Shown one piece after another: positions 23,581 to 36,173 of a DNA stretch of 64,000 bases. Position numbers and translations under genes: made by a program. The notes beneath the pieces are model-generated. The model saw only the letters and a program-made list of their open reading frames with translations, had not been told where the DNA came from and did not search any database. The stretch is from Saccharina japonica (taxonomy: Eukaryota; Sar; Phaeophyceae; Laminariales; Laminariaceae): contig MEHQ01000919.1 in the NCBI GenBank assembly GCA_008828725.1, forward strand, positions 186,001 through 250,000. The letters run 5' to 3'. Numbering within the stretch: position 1 is the first letter of the stretch; each line of letters starts with the position of its first letter.

Positions 23581-23835
23581 ACTGTTTAGTTGTATTTTTA
23601 TCGGACCCTGTGATCTATAGAGCTAGGGGTCTCCGCTGCTGTATATATTGTGACAAAGAACAAAGCAGCATTGCGATTTTCGTAGGCAGCCGAGACCGCA
23701 ACAGATCCACAGTAGACAGAGTAAGGCGTTGCATATACACACCACTGGATTATACAATATAACGAAACAAAAGGATGATGAAAGTTCCGGCCAACAATAC
23801 GGCAGAGCAATATATCTATCAATCGCGTCAAAGCG
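23581..23835 (+). repeat. Right half of the repeat interrupted by E3
   Basis: Matches the reverse complement of 28245-28460. Shared words are GAGCTAGGGGTCTCCGCTGC, GTAGGCAGCCGAGA, AGTAAGGCGTTGCATATACA and AGAGCAATATAT. Confidence 0.75.
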
Positions 23836-23879
23836 TGCTTTGGACAGCGGTTGATAGGGGCTAGCAATGAACGGTGCAC

Positions 23880-24575
23880 CTTTTAACCCCGCACACCGAA
23901 ACTAAGTAATTTTCGGCCAAAACACAAAAGAGCAAGTGAACGTCGATATCTCCACTAAAACCAAGGTATTTCAGCCCGCACACACAAAAAAAACAGTTTA
24001 GTTCGACCGCCCGCACAAAAACCAAGCTTAGTTCGACCCCCCCCGCAAAATACCAAAGTAATTTCGACCCTAACACTAGAGTCCAGTCAAGTTTGATCCC
24101 CATTCTAAAGACAATTCCGATGCCCCGATACTAAAACCAAGTCAATTTCAACCATCCACACTAAAACCGAGTATTTTCGGCCTGCACACTAAAAAGTCAA
24201 TTTTCATTCAGACATAAAAAACAAACCAATTTCGATCCGTACACTAAAACAAAGTTATTTCGGCCTGCACACGAAGACCTATTAATAGTGATTATCGACG
24301 ACGCAAACACATCACAAGTAGACTTCGAGCACCCACACATACACCAAGTCAATCTAAACCCACACTAAAACAAGTCATGTTCGCCCCGCATACAAAACTC
24401 AAGTCAATTTCGACTACCCACGCAAAAACCAAGTCAATTTTGACCCCCACATGAAACCCCAGTCGTTTCGGCGACCATAAAAAAAAAAAAGTCAAGTGTC
24501 ATCCACCACACTGCGTTCAGTCAATTTCGAACGCCGACACAAAAACCAAGTGCATTTCTTGGGTAGGTGTGGTCG
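23880..24575 (+). repeat. Degenerate minisatellite field, ACTAAAACCAAGTCAATTTC
   Basis: At least fifteen diverged units of about 30-40 bp on the pattern CACACTAAAACCAAGTCAAT then TTCGACCCC. The exact 13-mer ACTAAAACCAAGT is at 24130-24142. Related words occur in other repeats of the window. No stable reading frame runs through it. Confidence 0.8.
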
Positions 24576-26099
24576 AGAATTCCAGCCCCTTCTTCGGTGC
24601 ATCCTTTTCTACTCCTGCAAATATTAATATTACCCCATCACTGTACGAGCACTGCTGTGTCCCATGTGTCACGTGTGCGTGCGTGTGTGTTGTGTGTCGT
24701 GTCATGCGTGTGCAGTGTGTCACGCTCGGAGTGCTTTAGAACCATTTTTGTCGGGAATCCTCGGTTGTAAGCGGGAGAGACCTTCCTTACCTCGAGCGCC
24801 ACAACAATTAAACATCGACAAATATGAATAAATGTTCGACGGGATCATCAAGAAACCTCTCTAAAAACGATCGAGTCAATAGTAACGGATCAACACTATT
24901 TCCGAATATGTTTATCCCCAAAAATGCAAGTGCAGTTCTAAACGGTCGATATATTATGTACAGTAATACGCAGATATTTCATAAGGTCGTATTTATGAAC
25001 AATATTATATTATATGCGTATGATACAATATCGCACCTTTGCTGTTGTAGTAGGTGTTCGATTCGTCCTTGCGCCACTCCCCTAGGCACGTTCCGGAGGG
25101 AACCTTGTAAATATGTATTGTTTGAGGAACTAGAATGGCATGCCACTAATGGTTCCGCTGCTGCAGTTTCAGGTGTGTGCAGAACCTAACCTGCCGAAAC
25201 CAACAAGAAGTCGGCTAAATTGGAGTACGTACACGAGAGAAAAGGTCGAAAAACTGAAAAACTGGCTTGTTCGGGAGTTTTTACAGTAATTTAGTGTTAT
25301 CTCTGAACCTTTGAATGTGGTGTATGATCCGTCTTCTTGTTGGACTCGATGGGGTTACACCGGACATAACAACCCAAGTCACACCTCGATCGCACAAGTA
25401 GTCATTACACACTACTTCATCAAAGATCGACTGATATGGGCACTGAACGGAAGTTTTTTTTGTGGGCGCCCGCTTAAAAAAAACAGCAGGGAAATCAAAG
25501 GAAAGGGTTTATGAGAGAAAATGCGACGGCGACACTATCGACCAAGCGGCGGGGCGCGCCGTCCATGAGAACGCCGTGCGGCGCGGTGGCCTCGGAGCTT
25601 CCGAGCGGTGTCAAGACAAATAATTGGAGGGAAAAACATAGCATTCGCGATGATACACATACACCAACATATACATTCGGCATACTACATATGTACGTAC
25701 CACACAGCGACACAAATACTAAGCATGCAGCAAGCGTTTGGCAACAAGAGCAGCGGGCCTATCCAACACGTACTTTCTCTCTCGTATCAAGCGTTCTGGA
25801 GCAAGAGGCGCGCGATTGCTATGACCCGCGAGCGTTGGGACTCGCGGCAGTAATACCTAAATAATCCGAAAGCAGCCATGTACGAGTATTTATTTATGTA
25901 CGAGTACGAGTAGACATGGTGCTGCTGACGAGCGTGATATGTATCATTTCAAGTATCATACGTACGGCTACGGCCAGTACTGTACTATTGCTACTTCTAC
26001 TCCTACTCTCCTCCTCCTCCTCCTACTGCAGTACCACGGCAATACTACTAATTTACTAAGAGGGTACTACATGTGTTTCGGGGAATTTTGTGGTGTTCC
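24576..26099. other. No gene recognised
   Basis: Contains a TGTGTG/CGTGTG-rich run (24670-24720), a CTCCTC run (26005-26025) and a 117-codon frame at 25511-25864. That frame begins in GC-rich, coding-like sequence but has no family I recognise. Confidence 0.35.
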
Positions 26100-26194
26100 G
26101 TTATAGATACGATACTCATTGTTGGAGAACATATATTAATGAGTACCATGAAATACACTTTCTTTGCGAAACACAATTGTTTTCTCTTCGGGCC

Positions 26195-26350
26195 ATCGGT
26201 CTTCTCTCACGCTCTCGGCTGCGTGGCACGCAGGGGGCCCGCGTGTACACCGCAGCGCCAGTGCGAGCCCCGGCTGGGGTCCGTGGTGCGTGCTCTGGGC
26301 CTTCAAAGTCGCGAGTTCTGGCATGTAACTCCGGGGAGCAGTTCCGACCT
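26195..26350 (-). repeat. Fragment of family B outer end
   Basis: Matches 4410-4560: GGCACGCAGGGGGCCCGCGT, then GTGCTCTGGGC, then TTCAAAGTCGCGA. It is a partial copy in the same orientation as B copy 1. Confidence 0.7.
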
Positions 26351-28244
26351 GCCACAGCCAGACAGGACAATGGATCCACACACACAAAACAAAATAGCAA
26401 GTTTTCGCATACTGTCTGTATGGAACGACAGCTCGCACTTCGCCTGGTTGCCTGGCCACCTCGCACCTCGAGCGCGATCGCCTGACCACCTCGCACGTCG
26501 GTCCTCCTCGAGGGCAACAGCCGTCACGCTTCGAGCTCTTATCTATAAGTGGAAACACCTCTCAAACAGCAGTGCAATTGGTCTTGCTTCGGGATTCTGC
26601 TGTCGAACCACTAAAAGCAGGTTGGTATCTGAGCTTCGATGGTTGGGTTTTAGATGCCACCTTGAGCCACATCGCATAAAATCTCGGAACCACAGCAGCA
26701 GCAGCTCATCCCCCGAACACTTCCTTTGAACTCACAATACCTCCGCCCAGCATACAGTCTAACAACAGCAGCGGTAGTAGCAACAGTAGCAGCAGTATAC
26801 AACAGTAGCGAGCCTCACATAGCCCCCAAATTGTCCAGTTATCATGTTTTCACCCAGCGGCAGCGAGGTGCCGTTATTTTGTTCCTGAAGTGCCACGCAC
26901 AGAACACAGCAGCCCTCAAAGGCTAGGCAAGCACGGTACAACAGCAGAGCTTCAAGCTCTTGCCTTAGTGACAGCGAAAAAATATGACCTCTGCGTGTTA
27001 GTGCGTCAACGTGCGTGTGTGTGTACAGAGTGTATGTCTCGTCTCGGAATCCTGTTTCTGAAGTACCACAGCCCGCAGCAGCCCTCAACGGCTTGGCGAG
27101 CACGGTGCAAAAGCCGCGCTCCAAGACTTTCGCTTTGCGACCGCCACGAACGATGATTATGCACGTGTGTCCGTGAGCGCGAGGTCGTATGTGTATGTCG
27201 TCTTGGGGTCCTACAGCGGCCGTAGGAATCACGAACACAGGCGTCTATCTCAGCAGGAGACGTGCGTTTTCAGCTCTCTCTTTTTTGCTACCACTCTGGG
27301 CAAAAATATACGAACGGTTTAAGCAAAAGGGAATACGAAAGGGTTGCTATATTTAAACCCACAGTGGTATACAGTATCTGCTGCTTGCTGCGTACCTGTA
27401 AACCACTATTATAGAAACATTTGACATTGTGGCAGCCATGTGTTTCAAGCTTTCCCTTCGTGACAGCCACGAACTGTGCTCCTGCGTGTTTGAGCGGACC
27501 TTGTGTATGCATCGTAGATGCTACAGCAGTAGGAACCACAGGAACACAGTCTGTCTCAACGATGGAGGTAGGGAAAACTTCGTTTGGTTCCTCTGCCATT
27601 TTTGCTATATCTGCTGCTTACTGCCAGGGATGGCCGCTGTGCGGCATAAACGTAGTACACCACGCGTCACCTAAAAGGAATGGCCGTAGCTGGGTATATG
27701 ATCGTAATTACGTCTGTCCCCGTACGCTGTACGTTTCAGCGAAAGAGGGCACGCAATCCACAGATGAACATGACGGAGTATACGCACAATGTTCCCCTCC
27801 GGGACGTGCCTAGGGGCGTGGCCCAAGGAAACATTAATTTTATACAACAGCATGCGATATTGTGTATCATACGCATATCATACCAGGTATTACGTAGTAC
27901 ATAAATACGACGTTATTAAATACCTGGTATCTGCGTATCAATGTACACAAATGTACACCCTTTTAGAGCTGCATCTGCATTTTTTTGGGATGAAACATAC
28001 TCGGAAATAGGGTGGAACTGTCACTATTGACTATTAATAGATCGTTTATAGAGATTGCTTAATGATCCCGCCAAACATTTTTCATCATCTTTGCGAATAT
28101 TTAATTGTTGTTGCGCTCAAGGTAAGGAAGCTCTCTCCTGCACAAAACCGAGGACTCCCGACCAAAAAAGTTTGGAAGCACTCCACGCGCACCGTGCACC
28201 GCTTACCCCTATAACCAGCTGTTCGAAGGACGAAGTTAGACCAG
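26351..28244. other. No gene recognised
   Basis: A 218-codon plus frame (26073-26729) begins upstream, crosses the family B fragment and lacks a domain. Near 26885-27240 a block with GAAGTGCCACGCACAGAACA and CAGCAGCCCTCAA is loosely duplicated at 27060-27090, and a related version lies at 27420-27545. This looks like old internal duplication. Confidence 0.35.
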
Positions 28245-28530
28245 ATTGATATATATCGCTCTGCTGTATTGTTGGCCGAAACTTTTATCATTAGTTTGCT
28301 TCGTTATATATGTATCAGCCAGTGGTGTGTATATGCAACGCCTTACTCTGTCTAACGTGGATCTGCTGCGCTCTCGGCTGCCTACGAAATCCCGATTACA
28401 TGCATTCATGTATATACCACACAGCAGCGGAGACCCCTAGCTCTACAGATCGTAGGGCCCGAAAAAAGAAGCAACAACTATAGAGTGGGGACCCACAGCA
28501 ATAAAGCGCGGACAAACTACCGAAAGCGAG
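28245..28530 (-). repeat. Uninterrupted copy of the repeat that hosts E3
   Basis: Inverted relative to 21825-21879 plus 23581-23835. Alignment runs straight through the E3 position (around 28460-28472) without any 1.7-kb insertion, so it gives the pre-insertion arrangement. The exact target bases have diverged here. Confidence 0.75.
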
Positions 28531-29501
28531 TGATATTACTTCCTTCTCTGCTGGCGGAGAGCAGGAGTGTATAGCATTGTAACACTGCAGTGCACACGGG
28601 TGTGTGCTGTCTGTCTTTTATATGTGGGGTCTGGGTTACGTATACTAATAATAAAATGAAAATAAATAAATAAATAAATACGTAGCCAAGGATCGAAATC
28701 AAGCCTTCAAATAAAAAAATCGGGCATGGTGGCCATTTGGCTACATTACCGAATATCAGTTCTCCCTGTACCGGCAAATTATTGTTTTTCGCGGCGCGCG
28801 CCTGACGGGCGACAGGCCGCACATACACCATGCAAGCACAGCAGCAAGTAGCAGAAGAGAGAGAGGTGGTGGTGATGATTGATGACGGATGCAAGCATGC
28901 GATAAACAACCATTACTATTAATAGCCAAAGCAGTTACGGCCGACCGGCCACAGGCACACCTGCTGCTTGTGCCTCTAGACTGGGCTGTGGCGTTGTTTG
29001 CGTAAGTTGCATGTTGTCTGATGTCTCGTAGATTTCTGGAGTGAGCTTCGATTCGGGGAAGAAACCCCAGAAAACGGAAATATAAGGACAGTTGAGGTGC
29101 TCCTATTCAATCAAAGCGGTTATTACATTTCCGGCCAGAGCGAGCGTGGGTCTGTCACACATCGCGGCAGAACATAAAAAGGTAGATGGTGTGGATTACG
29201 GACCGTAGGCTCCGATAGACACAGCTAGCCACAGCAGTACCTCGCAGATGGGCGTGCCACACACGCACGGTGTTACCTGCTCGTGCTTATGCAGATTTGT
29301 AACGTTGTCCTCTCTGCATGTTCTGTTGTCAACCTGTGGTACACTGGTATGTCCGAGCTCTCCTGTGTGCTCATGGTGAGCTCGCGAAAAGGAAAAATGC
29401 AGAACAATATTGTTCACTGGTACGTACGTACAAAATAAGGCCTCATGCAGAGAACCCGGGAAATCGTCTTATCCACTCACGCCGAATAAAAAGGGGTATA
29501 G
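28531..29501. other. No gene recognised
   Basis: Holds an (AAAT)n run near 28660-28680. A 130-codon minus frame (28517-28909) includes an I/L/F-rich stretch translated from AT-rich DNA and is not a convincing protein. Confidence 0.4.
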
Positions 29502-30496
29502 CCAAAATCAGGTATACCTGGTCACTTTGGTGCCAAAAACAGGTACAACACTAAAACCAAGTAAAAATCACACGCTAGGACACCTGTCACTGGCCAGTCT
29601 CACACCGTACCTGATTCTGGCATGAAATGGTCAGGTACACCTGGATTTGTCTACTTTGTCTAGTTTTCAGTTGGTTTAAGCGCATTTTGAGCCAATCAGA
29701 GGCCATACGTACACTGTCTCCTTACGCCCGACACAGACATCACCACACTACGTACATACGACCTGCCACAACGACATACAGAACATATGATACGCGTGTA
29801 TACAGCACAATGGACACAGACTGCAGTTTGTTTGCCGCGTCGAGGTCGACTCAGTTTTTATTATAGTACCAGATATGTACAGCAAAGAAAGGAACTGCGT
29901 GCCGCCGTGTGCAAGCGGTTCCTCGAGGATGGTCGAGGCTTTCAAGCTGGCAACGGGGGAGGGCGCCGTACGTACTCTTGCCGTGGCGCAAGAGGTATCT
30001 GACTGGTGTATTATTCACATCGTGCTAGGCCTCTTCCCAAAATTGTACTGGTGTGAGGCTACTCAGTACGAGGCCTCCTCCCGCTTCCCGCAATTATATA
30101 CTGCTGCTTGCTGACACGGTACGGAAAGCGAGCAGTTCAATCTCAAATTAATTCGAAGTTTTGTTCGTACATATGCCATCAATGTGGCTACTATATACAT
30201 ATGCTTCGTATACCAGGTACAACAATACAGAAGTACTCGTCGTAAGAGTGACTGCGATCACGAAAGCAGTGAAAGCATCCACGAACGAATGGACACATGA
30301 AAAAACTGTGAGTAGTAAGATTTTGGAGGCCGCACATTTACTCCTGATATTCAGGCTCGAAAACAAAACTACCCCTGGAAAAGTTTACCAGGTATGGCTT
30401 TTCATGGACAAAACACCGCTCGTGGCGCGCGTTTTTTACTTCGTTTTAGTATGTACCTGGTTTTGGCTCAAATGGATCAGGTATACCTGATTTTGG
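29502..30496. mobile_element. TIR element G, copy 1 (about 1 kb)
   Basis: The left end CCAAAATCAGGTATACCTG is perfectly inverted at 30478-30496. Similarity continues inward for about 60 bp, with a second copy of the CCAAAA.CAGGTAC word and then CTAAAAC.AAG on both sides. No clear target duplication was found. A segment of roughly 250 bp (about 29820-30100) is absent from copy 2 at 48864-49605. The 109-codon frame at 30161-30490 has no domain. Confidence 0.7.
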
Positions 30497-31889
30497 CATT
30501 TGCCCAAAAACAACTTTGAGCGCCCGCCACGCGAGCTACAGTGCTTGGATCGAGCTCAAACCTCGACCAGCGTGTCCGGACGGGCTTTCTGTGTCGGCGC
30601 CCTTATCGTTTCGCCGAAAAGTGATCGTGCGAAGAGAAAAGTTGCAAAAGTACGAAAAAATTACAAACATAACTACGAGCTGGTTCCAAGAGAGAAACAT
30701 AAGATAGCTTCTTCGGGGAATAAAAAACGGAATACGTTACTTTTTCGAACACTACATATATCGACATGACGGCATCGCCAAGGGGAACACATCGGTGAAG
30801 AGATTTTTGGCGTACGATTTGTAGTTCGCGAGATATGGTCATATTGTTATTCCTTAGCGAGACGTTATTCCATAGGGGATAGCTTTCCTGCAGTAATCCT
30901 ATAGTAAAATCAATATAATAGTATTCAGGCGGTCAATACGCCGACTAATTCGACTTTGGAAGTCTTGACAGGATCGCATCAACAAGGGGAAGATGTCCAT
31001 GTCACGTTTTTGCTTACTGCGAGCCTATCAGGCTGTGGTAAGAACCGCCTGCCAAGTTACTAGGAAAATGTATTGAGCAAATTTAAAACCTTAGGGGAAA
31101 AAATACACTTCGCGGAAATCCCTTTTGCACCCTGGTTTTTTAGAGTTACGAAACAAAACTTGGCGAGGTTGTTCTTCGCAACATTACGAAGGGCTCCAAA
31201 CTGGCCTTTTCCGAAAAAATATATAAAGCATGAGATATAGGGTCAAAGTTGCTAAACAATCCGCGAAAATTAAAAAAAAACTACGTACAGAGGTACAAAA
31301 AACGAAAAATAAAAAAGGCCAGCCATACGTTTTTTCTTACTGTCATGAAGAACACCCCTGCCAAATTTCGTTTTCCAACTTTCAAAAACCAGCGTGCAAA
31401 ATTGCGAAGATGGAATATTATGTTTCTTCCTGGAACCAGCTCGTATATATAAAGACATGCCGAACTGCTGCTTCCGTGCACTGCTCTGGACATGTACCGA
31501 AATAAATAAAAGTACTACGTACGGCAGTAGTAAAATTATAAGTTCAACAACAGTATACAGGCCAAAATATTTTCAAGCGCCAATATATATATATTACGAG
31601 GAATACGTATTTTTCATACTCGTGGGGATACTGACGGATATCCCCTGATACCAGACAAAATTACGCGTAATTTTGGCACAAGGCTGTTTTCCGTATTTAC
31701 ACGTAATTATGTCGTGGACATGGACGTAACGACTCCCTGCTTGCTGCTGTGTACCTTTATCACAGCGTACGCTTTTGGCGATGCATCGTGGACAATTCCA
31801 ACCCGCACTTCTTTTGAAGTTATTTAGCACCAGCGCAGCGCAGCAGCGGTACAACAGCCTGAGCTGCAGATGTACGACACAAATGATTT
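30497..31889. other. No gene recognised
   Basis: AT-rich with short frames on both strands. No repeat partner was recognised between 30550 and 31880. Confidence 0.4.
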
Positions 31890-32290
31890 TTGAATGATGT
31901 GTTCAGCCTTTTCAATTTGCGACACCCCCGGGATTTCAAGCCAACAATACCCCGAAGGGGAACCTTGTACGAGTATAAGATGTGCAGTACAGACAACAGT
32001 AGTAAACAGAGCAAGAGGAATACAGTCCATGGAAATTCGCATCGTCTTCTGAGCTTGCAATTTGTTTTTAAACAACGCATTTTACCAACTGGTCTAGTAC
32101 AAGCCGCAGATAAAAGGAGTGAAATACTATTACACGCGTCTCACCCAAAGCTGAGACAACGGAGGTTTCAAGTTCAATTGGAAAGCCGTCATTGCCAAAC
32201 CACGCGCTTTTGATTCGAAAATATTTTCCGCATCTCTTCGTGCACTAACATTTACTGTATATCGTAATAGCTTAACCTCCGAGTTATGAT
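31890..32290 (+). repeat. Dispersed repeat family F, copy 1
   Basis: The first 90 bp match 9985-10045 (GCGACACCCCCGGGATTTCA; CCGAAGGGGAACCTTGTA). The part from 32085 matches 50140-50400 through GCCGCAGATAAA, CACGCGCTTTTGAT-like and TTAACCTCCGAG words. Confidence 0.75.
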
Positions 32291-33539
32291 GTTCTGGCCC
32301 TGCCGAAGCCGTCTATGTAGGCGGCGGGGCCCCTTTTACACCCTGCTACTTGTACATAGCTAGGAATGTCGCGTTTGAGTGCTTTCAAGTGTAGGCACAC
32401 AGCGCTTATATTTCTTGCCAGATTTCATGTTTTGCGATCGTTTCAAAAGGTGTTACGTGCAAGTCAGCTGTAAACCGCCAAACCAGATATTACACTGAAC
32501 GCCCAAACCTTCCTACAGTTCCAGCGGTCCAAGTGGTGTCTGCAGTTCGGTTGTGTGGTCGATGCGTTGTAACTCGACGTAAAGCGTGGACACCACTTAA
32601 AAACAAATGTTCCAAAACTCGTGTTTTAGCCAGGCGCGCTCGTCTAGATACACAATACTAGTACTTATATCAGTAATGCTGTAAATAACGAAGATTTCAA
32701 AGGTAAAGATCCTTGCCCGAACTTGTTTTGCTCACGAAATAAAAAGTTGAACACCTTCATATCTTTGCACGTATGCACTACCGGCTGTCCAAAGGCTTCG
32801 AATTTCCAGCGCGCATTTCTTACAATCCGCCGTGTGCATCACAAGGAACTTGAGTTTGAACGTCGACGTCTATTTTAGATCGCCATCGAGAGTTTTTCAA
32901 TCCGAAAACCTCAAGTTCTGATATTTTTTACAAACTCGCTTTCTCACTCTATAAAAACTTTACTGAGGACTTGATATATTCGCGCGCAGAAACTCTCAAC
33001 AGCCTGTCCTCTGGACGCAAACAAAGCCATCAAGTTTCGAGCACATAGACGCTTGATTCGTTGTTGTCCGCGCTGCGTACCACGAAAAACGTTCGTGAGG
33101 GCGACCACGGCTTTTTTACCCGCGAGGGATACTTTTTCGGTCCGCAAAAACAACTAGGTACCAGTAATAATAGTATATCCCATCTATTAAGGAGACTCCA
33201 TTTGCTCGTGAAATCATAATTTTACGCTCGGTCTGGTATTTTTGGGTACAGAGTCAACAAGACTCGAACGCATAGACGCTTAATTTGTTGCTACGTATGT
33301 ATCCGCCGTGTCTGTCACGAGAAACTTGGGTGAGCATAAGCGTGTTGTTTTATTTATCGATGAAGATTTGGATATCGTATGTACCAGGCATGCATGTGAC
33401 TGCGCCAAATCGGCCTTCTGCTGTAGGCCGAGCTTGCCTCTAAACCACCTATATATCGTACGCATGCTGTTACTGATACTGCTGTGGTGTGCAACAGGTC
33501 CTAAATAAAGGGATTTCACTCGTATATACGTAATACCTT
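32291..33539. other. No gene recognised
   Basis: Mixed sequence. Between about 32880 and 33300 there are two loosely similar blocks with CATAGACGCTT then TTGTTG and CACGA.AAA words about 240 bp apart, suggesting an old tandem duplication. Confidence 0.4.
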
Positions 33540-34645
33540 TTGTGCGGGTACCCTGGTACGCGTTTAGCAGCCGAGTACAAGGGTGCCCGTCGAACAGCTG
33601 GATGCCCGGGTGCCCTGGGCCCAAATTCTCGGCGAATATGAAGTGTGATCCATACCCGTGACGGGAATTAGCGGTTTTATTGTTTTTAATCGCTGCTGTG
33701 AAGCGCGGGTGATATTAAAATCAGAGGGGGAGGTTTTGCTGGAATCGCATATATCAAACACACATCACTGTACCTCAGATGCGATATCATCTCGTCACAT
33801 TAATTTCGTTAGGAATGGCCGTCGCTACAATTTTTTCCTTTAAACAATACAGCAGTCTATGCCACGGTTTGCTCCAATTTTTGCCAGAATTCACGACTTT
33901 AAAGGCCCAGAGCACGCCCCAGTACTGTACGTACGTACTGCTGTACGTACGTACAACTGAACGTACAGTACCTGTCTACCACTCTCTATCTCATACTGCA
34001 GGAGTATTGGTATGTGGCATGTGGCAAAGACCTACGACACGGCTTGATGATCGGCCTATCGTTTACGTAGATAGAGGTATGTAGATATGATATGCACACC
34101 TGCCTACTCGTGGATCTTGTGTACGTACTTCACGTAGATTCCAAAATATTGGAACCAAATCTTACAATTTTACTTAAAATGCCCATGTATTTTTCCAATC
34201 GTCTCGTACAACTGCTACTGCTCTACGTAAACATCCTAGAGAGAGCAGAGGCATGCAACATAGTACCACCTACTGCTGCAAGGCGCTTGATGTGTGCCTC
34301 GTTCAATGTCAAGTCGGTGTTGTCCTTGTTGTCTCGTGCGTGGTGCGTGCTGTGGGTGTTCCGTCATCATGCGGATAAAAAAACAGTCGTACTTCGTACG
34401 ACAGGTTTAGCATAGTAGTTGCGAGGCGGTGTCAAGTCGGAACGTCTCCCCTGAGTCATTTGCCAGAATTCGCGACTTCGAAGGCCCAGAGCACGCCCCA
34501 CGGGCCTCGGGCTGGACCCGCACTGGCACCGTGGTGCACACGCGGCCCGCCTGCCTGCCCCGCAGCCGATAGCGCGAGAAACGACCCGCGGCCGGAGGTG
34601 AAAAGTGAAATTATTCCGGGAAAATGTCCATTTGGTACCTACCAG
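33540..34645 (+). repeat. Dispersed repeat family B, copy 2
   Basis: Shares with B copies 1 and 3 the GGGTACCCTGGTACGCGTTT start, the AGAGGGGGAG..TTTGCTGGAAT block, the TAGTACCACCTACTGCTGCA-like block and the end AAAATGTCCATTTGGTACCT. It lacks the roughly 200 bp seen beyond 53700 in copy 3. Confidence 0.8.
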
Positions 34646-34939
34646 GTATTATATATGAGTTCGTGAGTTCGAAGCACATGCGGGTCAGCCATAATATAAC
34701 AAGGGACAGCGGAATGAATTTGCGCCGCGCGAGGTAAAAACAAAATGTGGCGGGGATGAAAGTTACTTGATTTTAGTGGGACCAATAAAATTTACTTGAT
34801 TTTATTACAAATTATGTTTTTCACTTCATATTAGTATAGGCGGTCATAAATCACTTTGCTTCAGTATGGGTGACCTTAAATGCTTCGTATTACTATTCAA
34901 TCGTCGTTAAAAAATATAAAACAGTATAAGACCAAACGT

Positions 34940-35170
34940 TATAGTACCACTTTATGGCTCTTTTTTTCTTCCCGGCTTTTATTTCGCCAACCAAAGATAA
35001 AGGCTGAGCAGCAGCGGTGCCTATGGCCAAAACAACATAATACTCGTACGTATTCAAAATATCGTACGTATCGTTTTCTTATACGTACCCGGTGTACGTC
35101 ATGCGTACATGTTATACGTATCGTTCTCGTATATAGTGCAAGGCATGTATTATTGTATATATTTGCGGAT
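34940..35170 (+). repeat. Repeat with inverted partner at 49614-49848
   Basis: Shared words are GGCTTTTATTTCGCCAACCA (inverted at 49.8 kb), ATAAAGGCTG, CAAAACAACAT and GCAAGGCATGTATTATTGTA. Just upstream (34750-34830) are three CTTGATTTTAGTG-type words. Confidence 0.7.
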
Positions 35171-35197
35171 AAAAGAGCCAACTAAGATAATGGCGTA

Positions 35198-35425
35198 TTG
35201 TGCCTGGCATCATCTCAGGGGTCAGATGATGGCGAGACACCCCTTTTTGTTGGATTTTTCAATCTTGGGGAAGATAGTGTCCAACTTTATGCTCCAGACG
35301 AGGGGTACACCCATTTTCTTTGGCACTATGTTTCTGATAAGATTATGAACGAGCCACAAAGTGGTACCATAACCTTTGGTCTAACGGGTTCATATTTAGG
35401 TAAATTTTATTACGTACTGGTATGA
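35198..35425 (+). CDS. Candidate exon or short gene fragment, unrecognised
   Basis: A 75-codon frame with a protein-like, non-repetitive composition unlike neighbouring frames. It contains an acidic and aromatic stretch (GEDSVQLYAPDEGYTHFLWH) followed by a Gly/Thr-rich end. A plausible splice acceptor (CATCATCTCAG, ending 35218) and donor (GTAAAT at 35400) would bound an exon of 181 nt. I recognise no family. It lies alone between repeats, so it may be a gene remnant captured among transposons or simply a chance frame. The start codon shown is only the first in-frame start-like codon, and if the exon model holds the true N-terminus lies upstream. Confidence 0.3.
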   Translation: MCLASSQGSDDGETPLFVGFFNLGEDSVQLYAPDEGYTHFLWHYVSDKIMNEPQSGTITFGLTGSYLGKFYYVLV

Positions 35426-35589
35426 GTTAGGGTAGCCTTTTGTTTCTCGCAAGTTATTAAATTTTAGAATGCGGGTACAAAAAAACAATTGCGTCGGAGA
35501 TAATAATTAGTTGATTTTAGTGAGAGAAATAATAATCAGTTGATTTTAGTGAAAATTACATTCTTTATTTTATATTAGTATAGGCGGTC

Positions 35590-36173
35590 AGAAAACTCTT
35601 GGTTTCAGTATTAGGGACCTTGAATGACTTTGTATTATCATCTCATTGTCGATCAAAACTACAAATCATTATCACGGCCTGCCTCGTAACGTGCGCTTTT
35701 GTGTGCGTGTGCGACGCGCCCGAAGTTGCGGCAACGCCGGCGGAATCTTGGGAGGGCTCTCGTCTTCGCCCTCCGATAGGTTCGAACCTTGGCTGCTTTG
35801 GCTGGTACTGCTGCTGGACTGCTGTCGGTGCATGCTCATTATGCTGCCGGTCCTGCACTGCGTACCTCTAAGCTGGTGTAACGCGTGAGGCATTGTGAGA
35901 CAGCATTTTCATATTGATGAGGGTTTCGTGGAGATTATGTACGAAATACTGGTACTACCCAGGGGACGTGATTTAGGGGATGATAAGGTGTCATCCCCAG
36001 AGGTTCCAACGTAAACTAACGGGTACCCGGGTACCCTTTTTAACCGGGTACCCGGGTACCCGGAGCCCAAATACTCGGCGAGTATAAAGTGTTAATCGTA
36101 CCCGTGACGGGTACTAGCAAGCCGGGTAATACTCGCGAGTACCCGGGTAGTTGGTAAAAGGGTAACACCTCTA
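35590..36173 (+). mobile_element. Family D element ending in the hAT-like terminus GGGTAACACCTCTA
   Basis: The right end GGGTAACACCTCTA (36160-36173) is identical to the right terminus of the MITE at 58634-59238. The whole block is an inverted match of 50712-51500, including a long stretch around GGTTCGAACCTTGGCTGC. I cannot identify the left terminus, and the 3' flank (GTCCACAC) has no visible duplicate. Frames conserved between the two copies are also open in other phases, so no gene is called. Confidence 0.65.

Noticed and set aside
23880..24575. CRISPR-like array of about 35-bp units
   Set aside because: Both repeat and spacer drift gradually and no array-like identity exists; a degenerate minisatellite.
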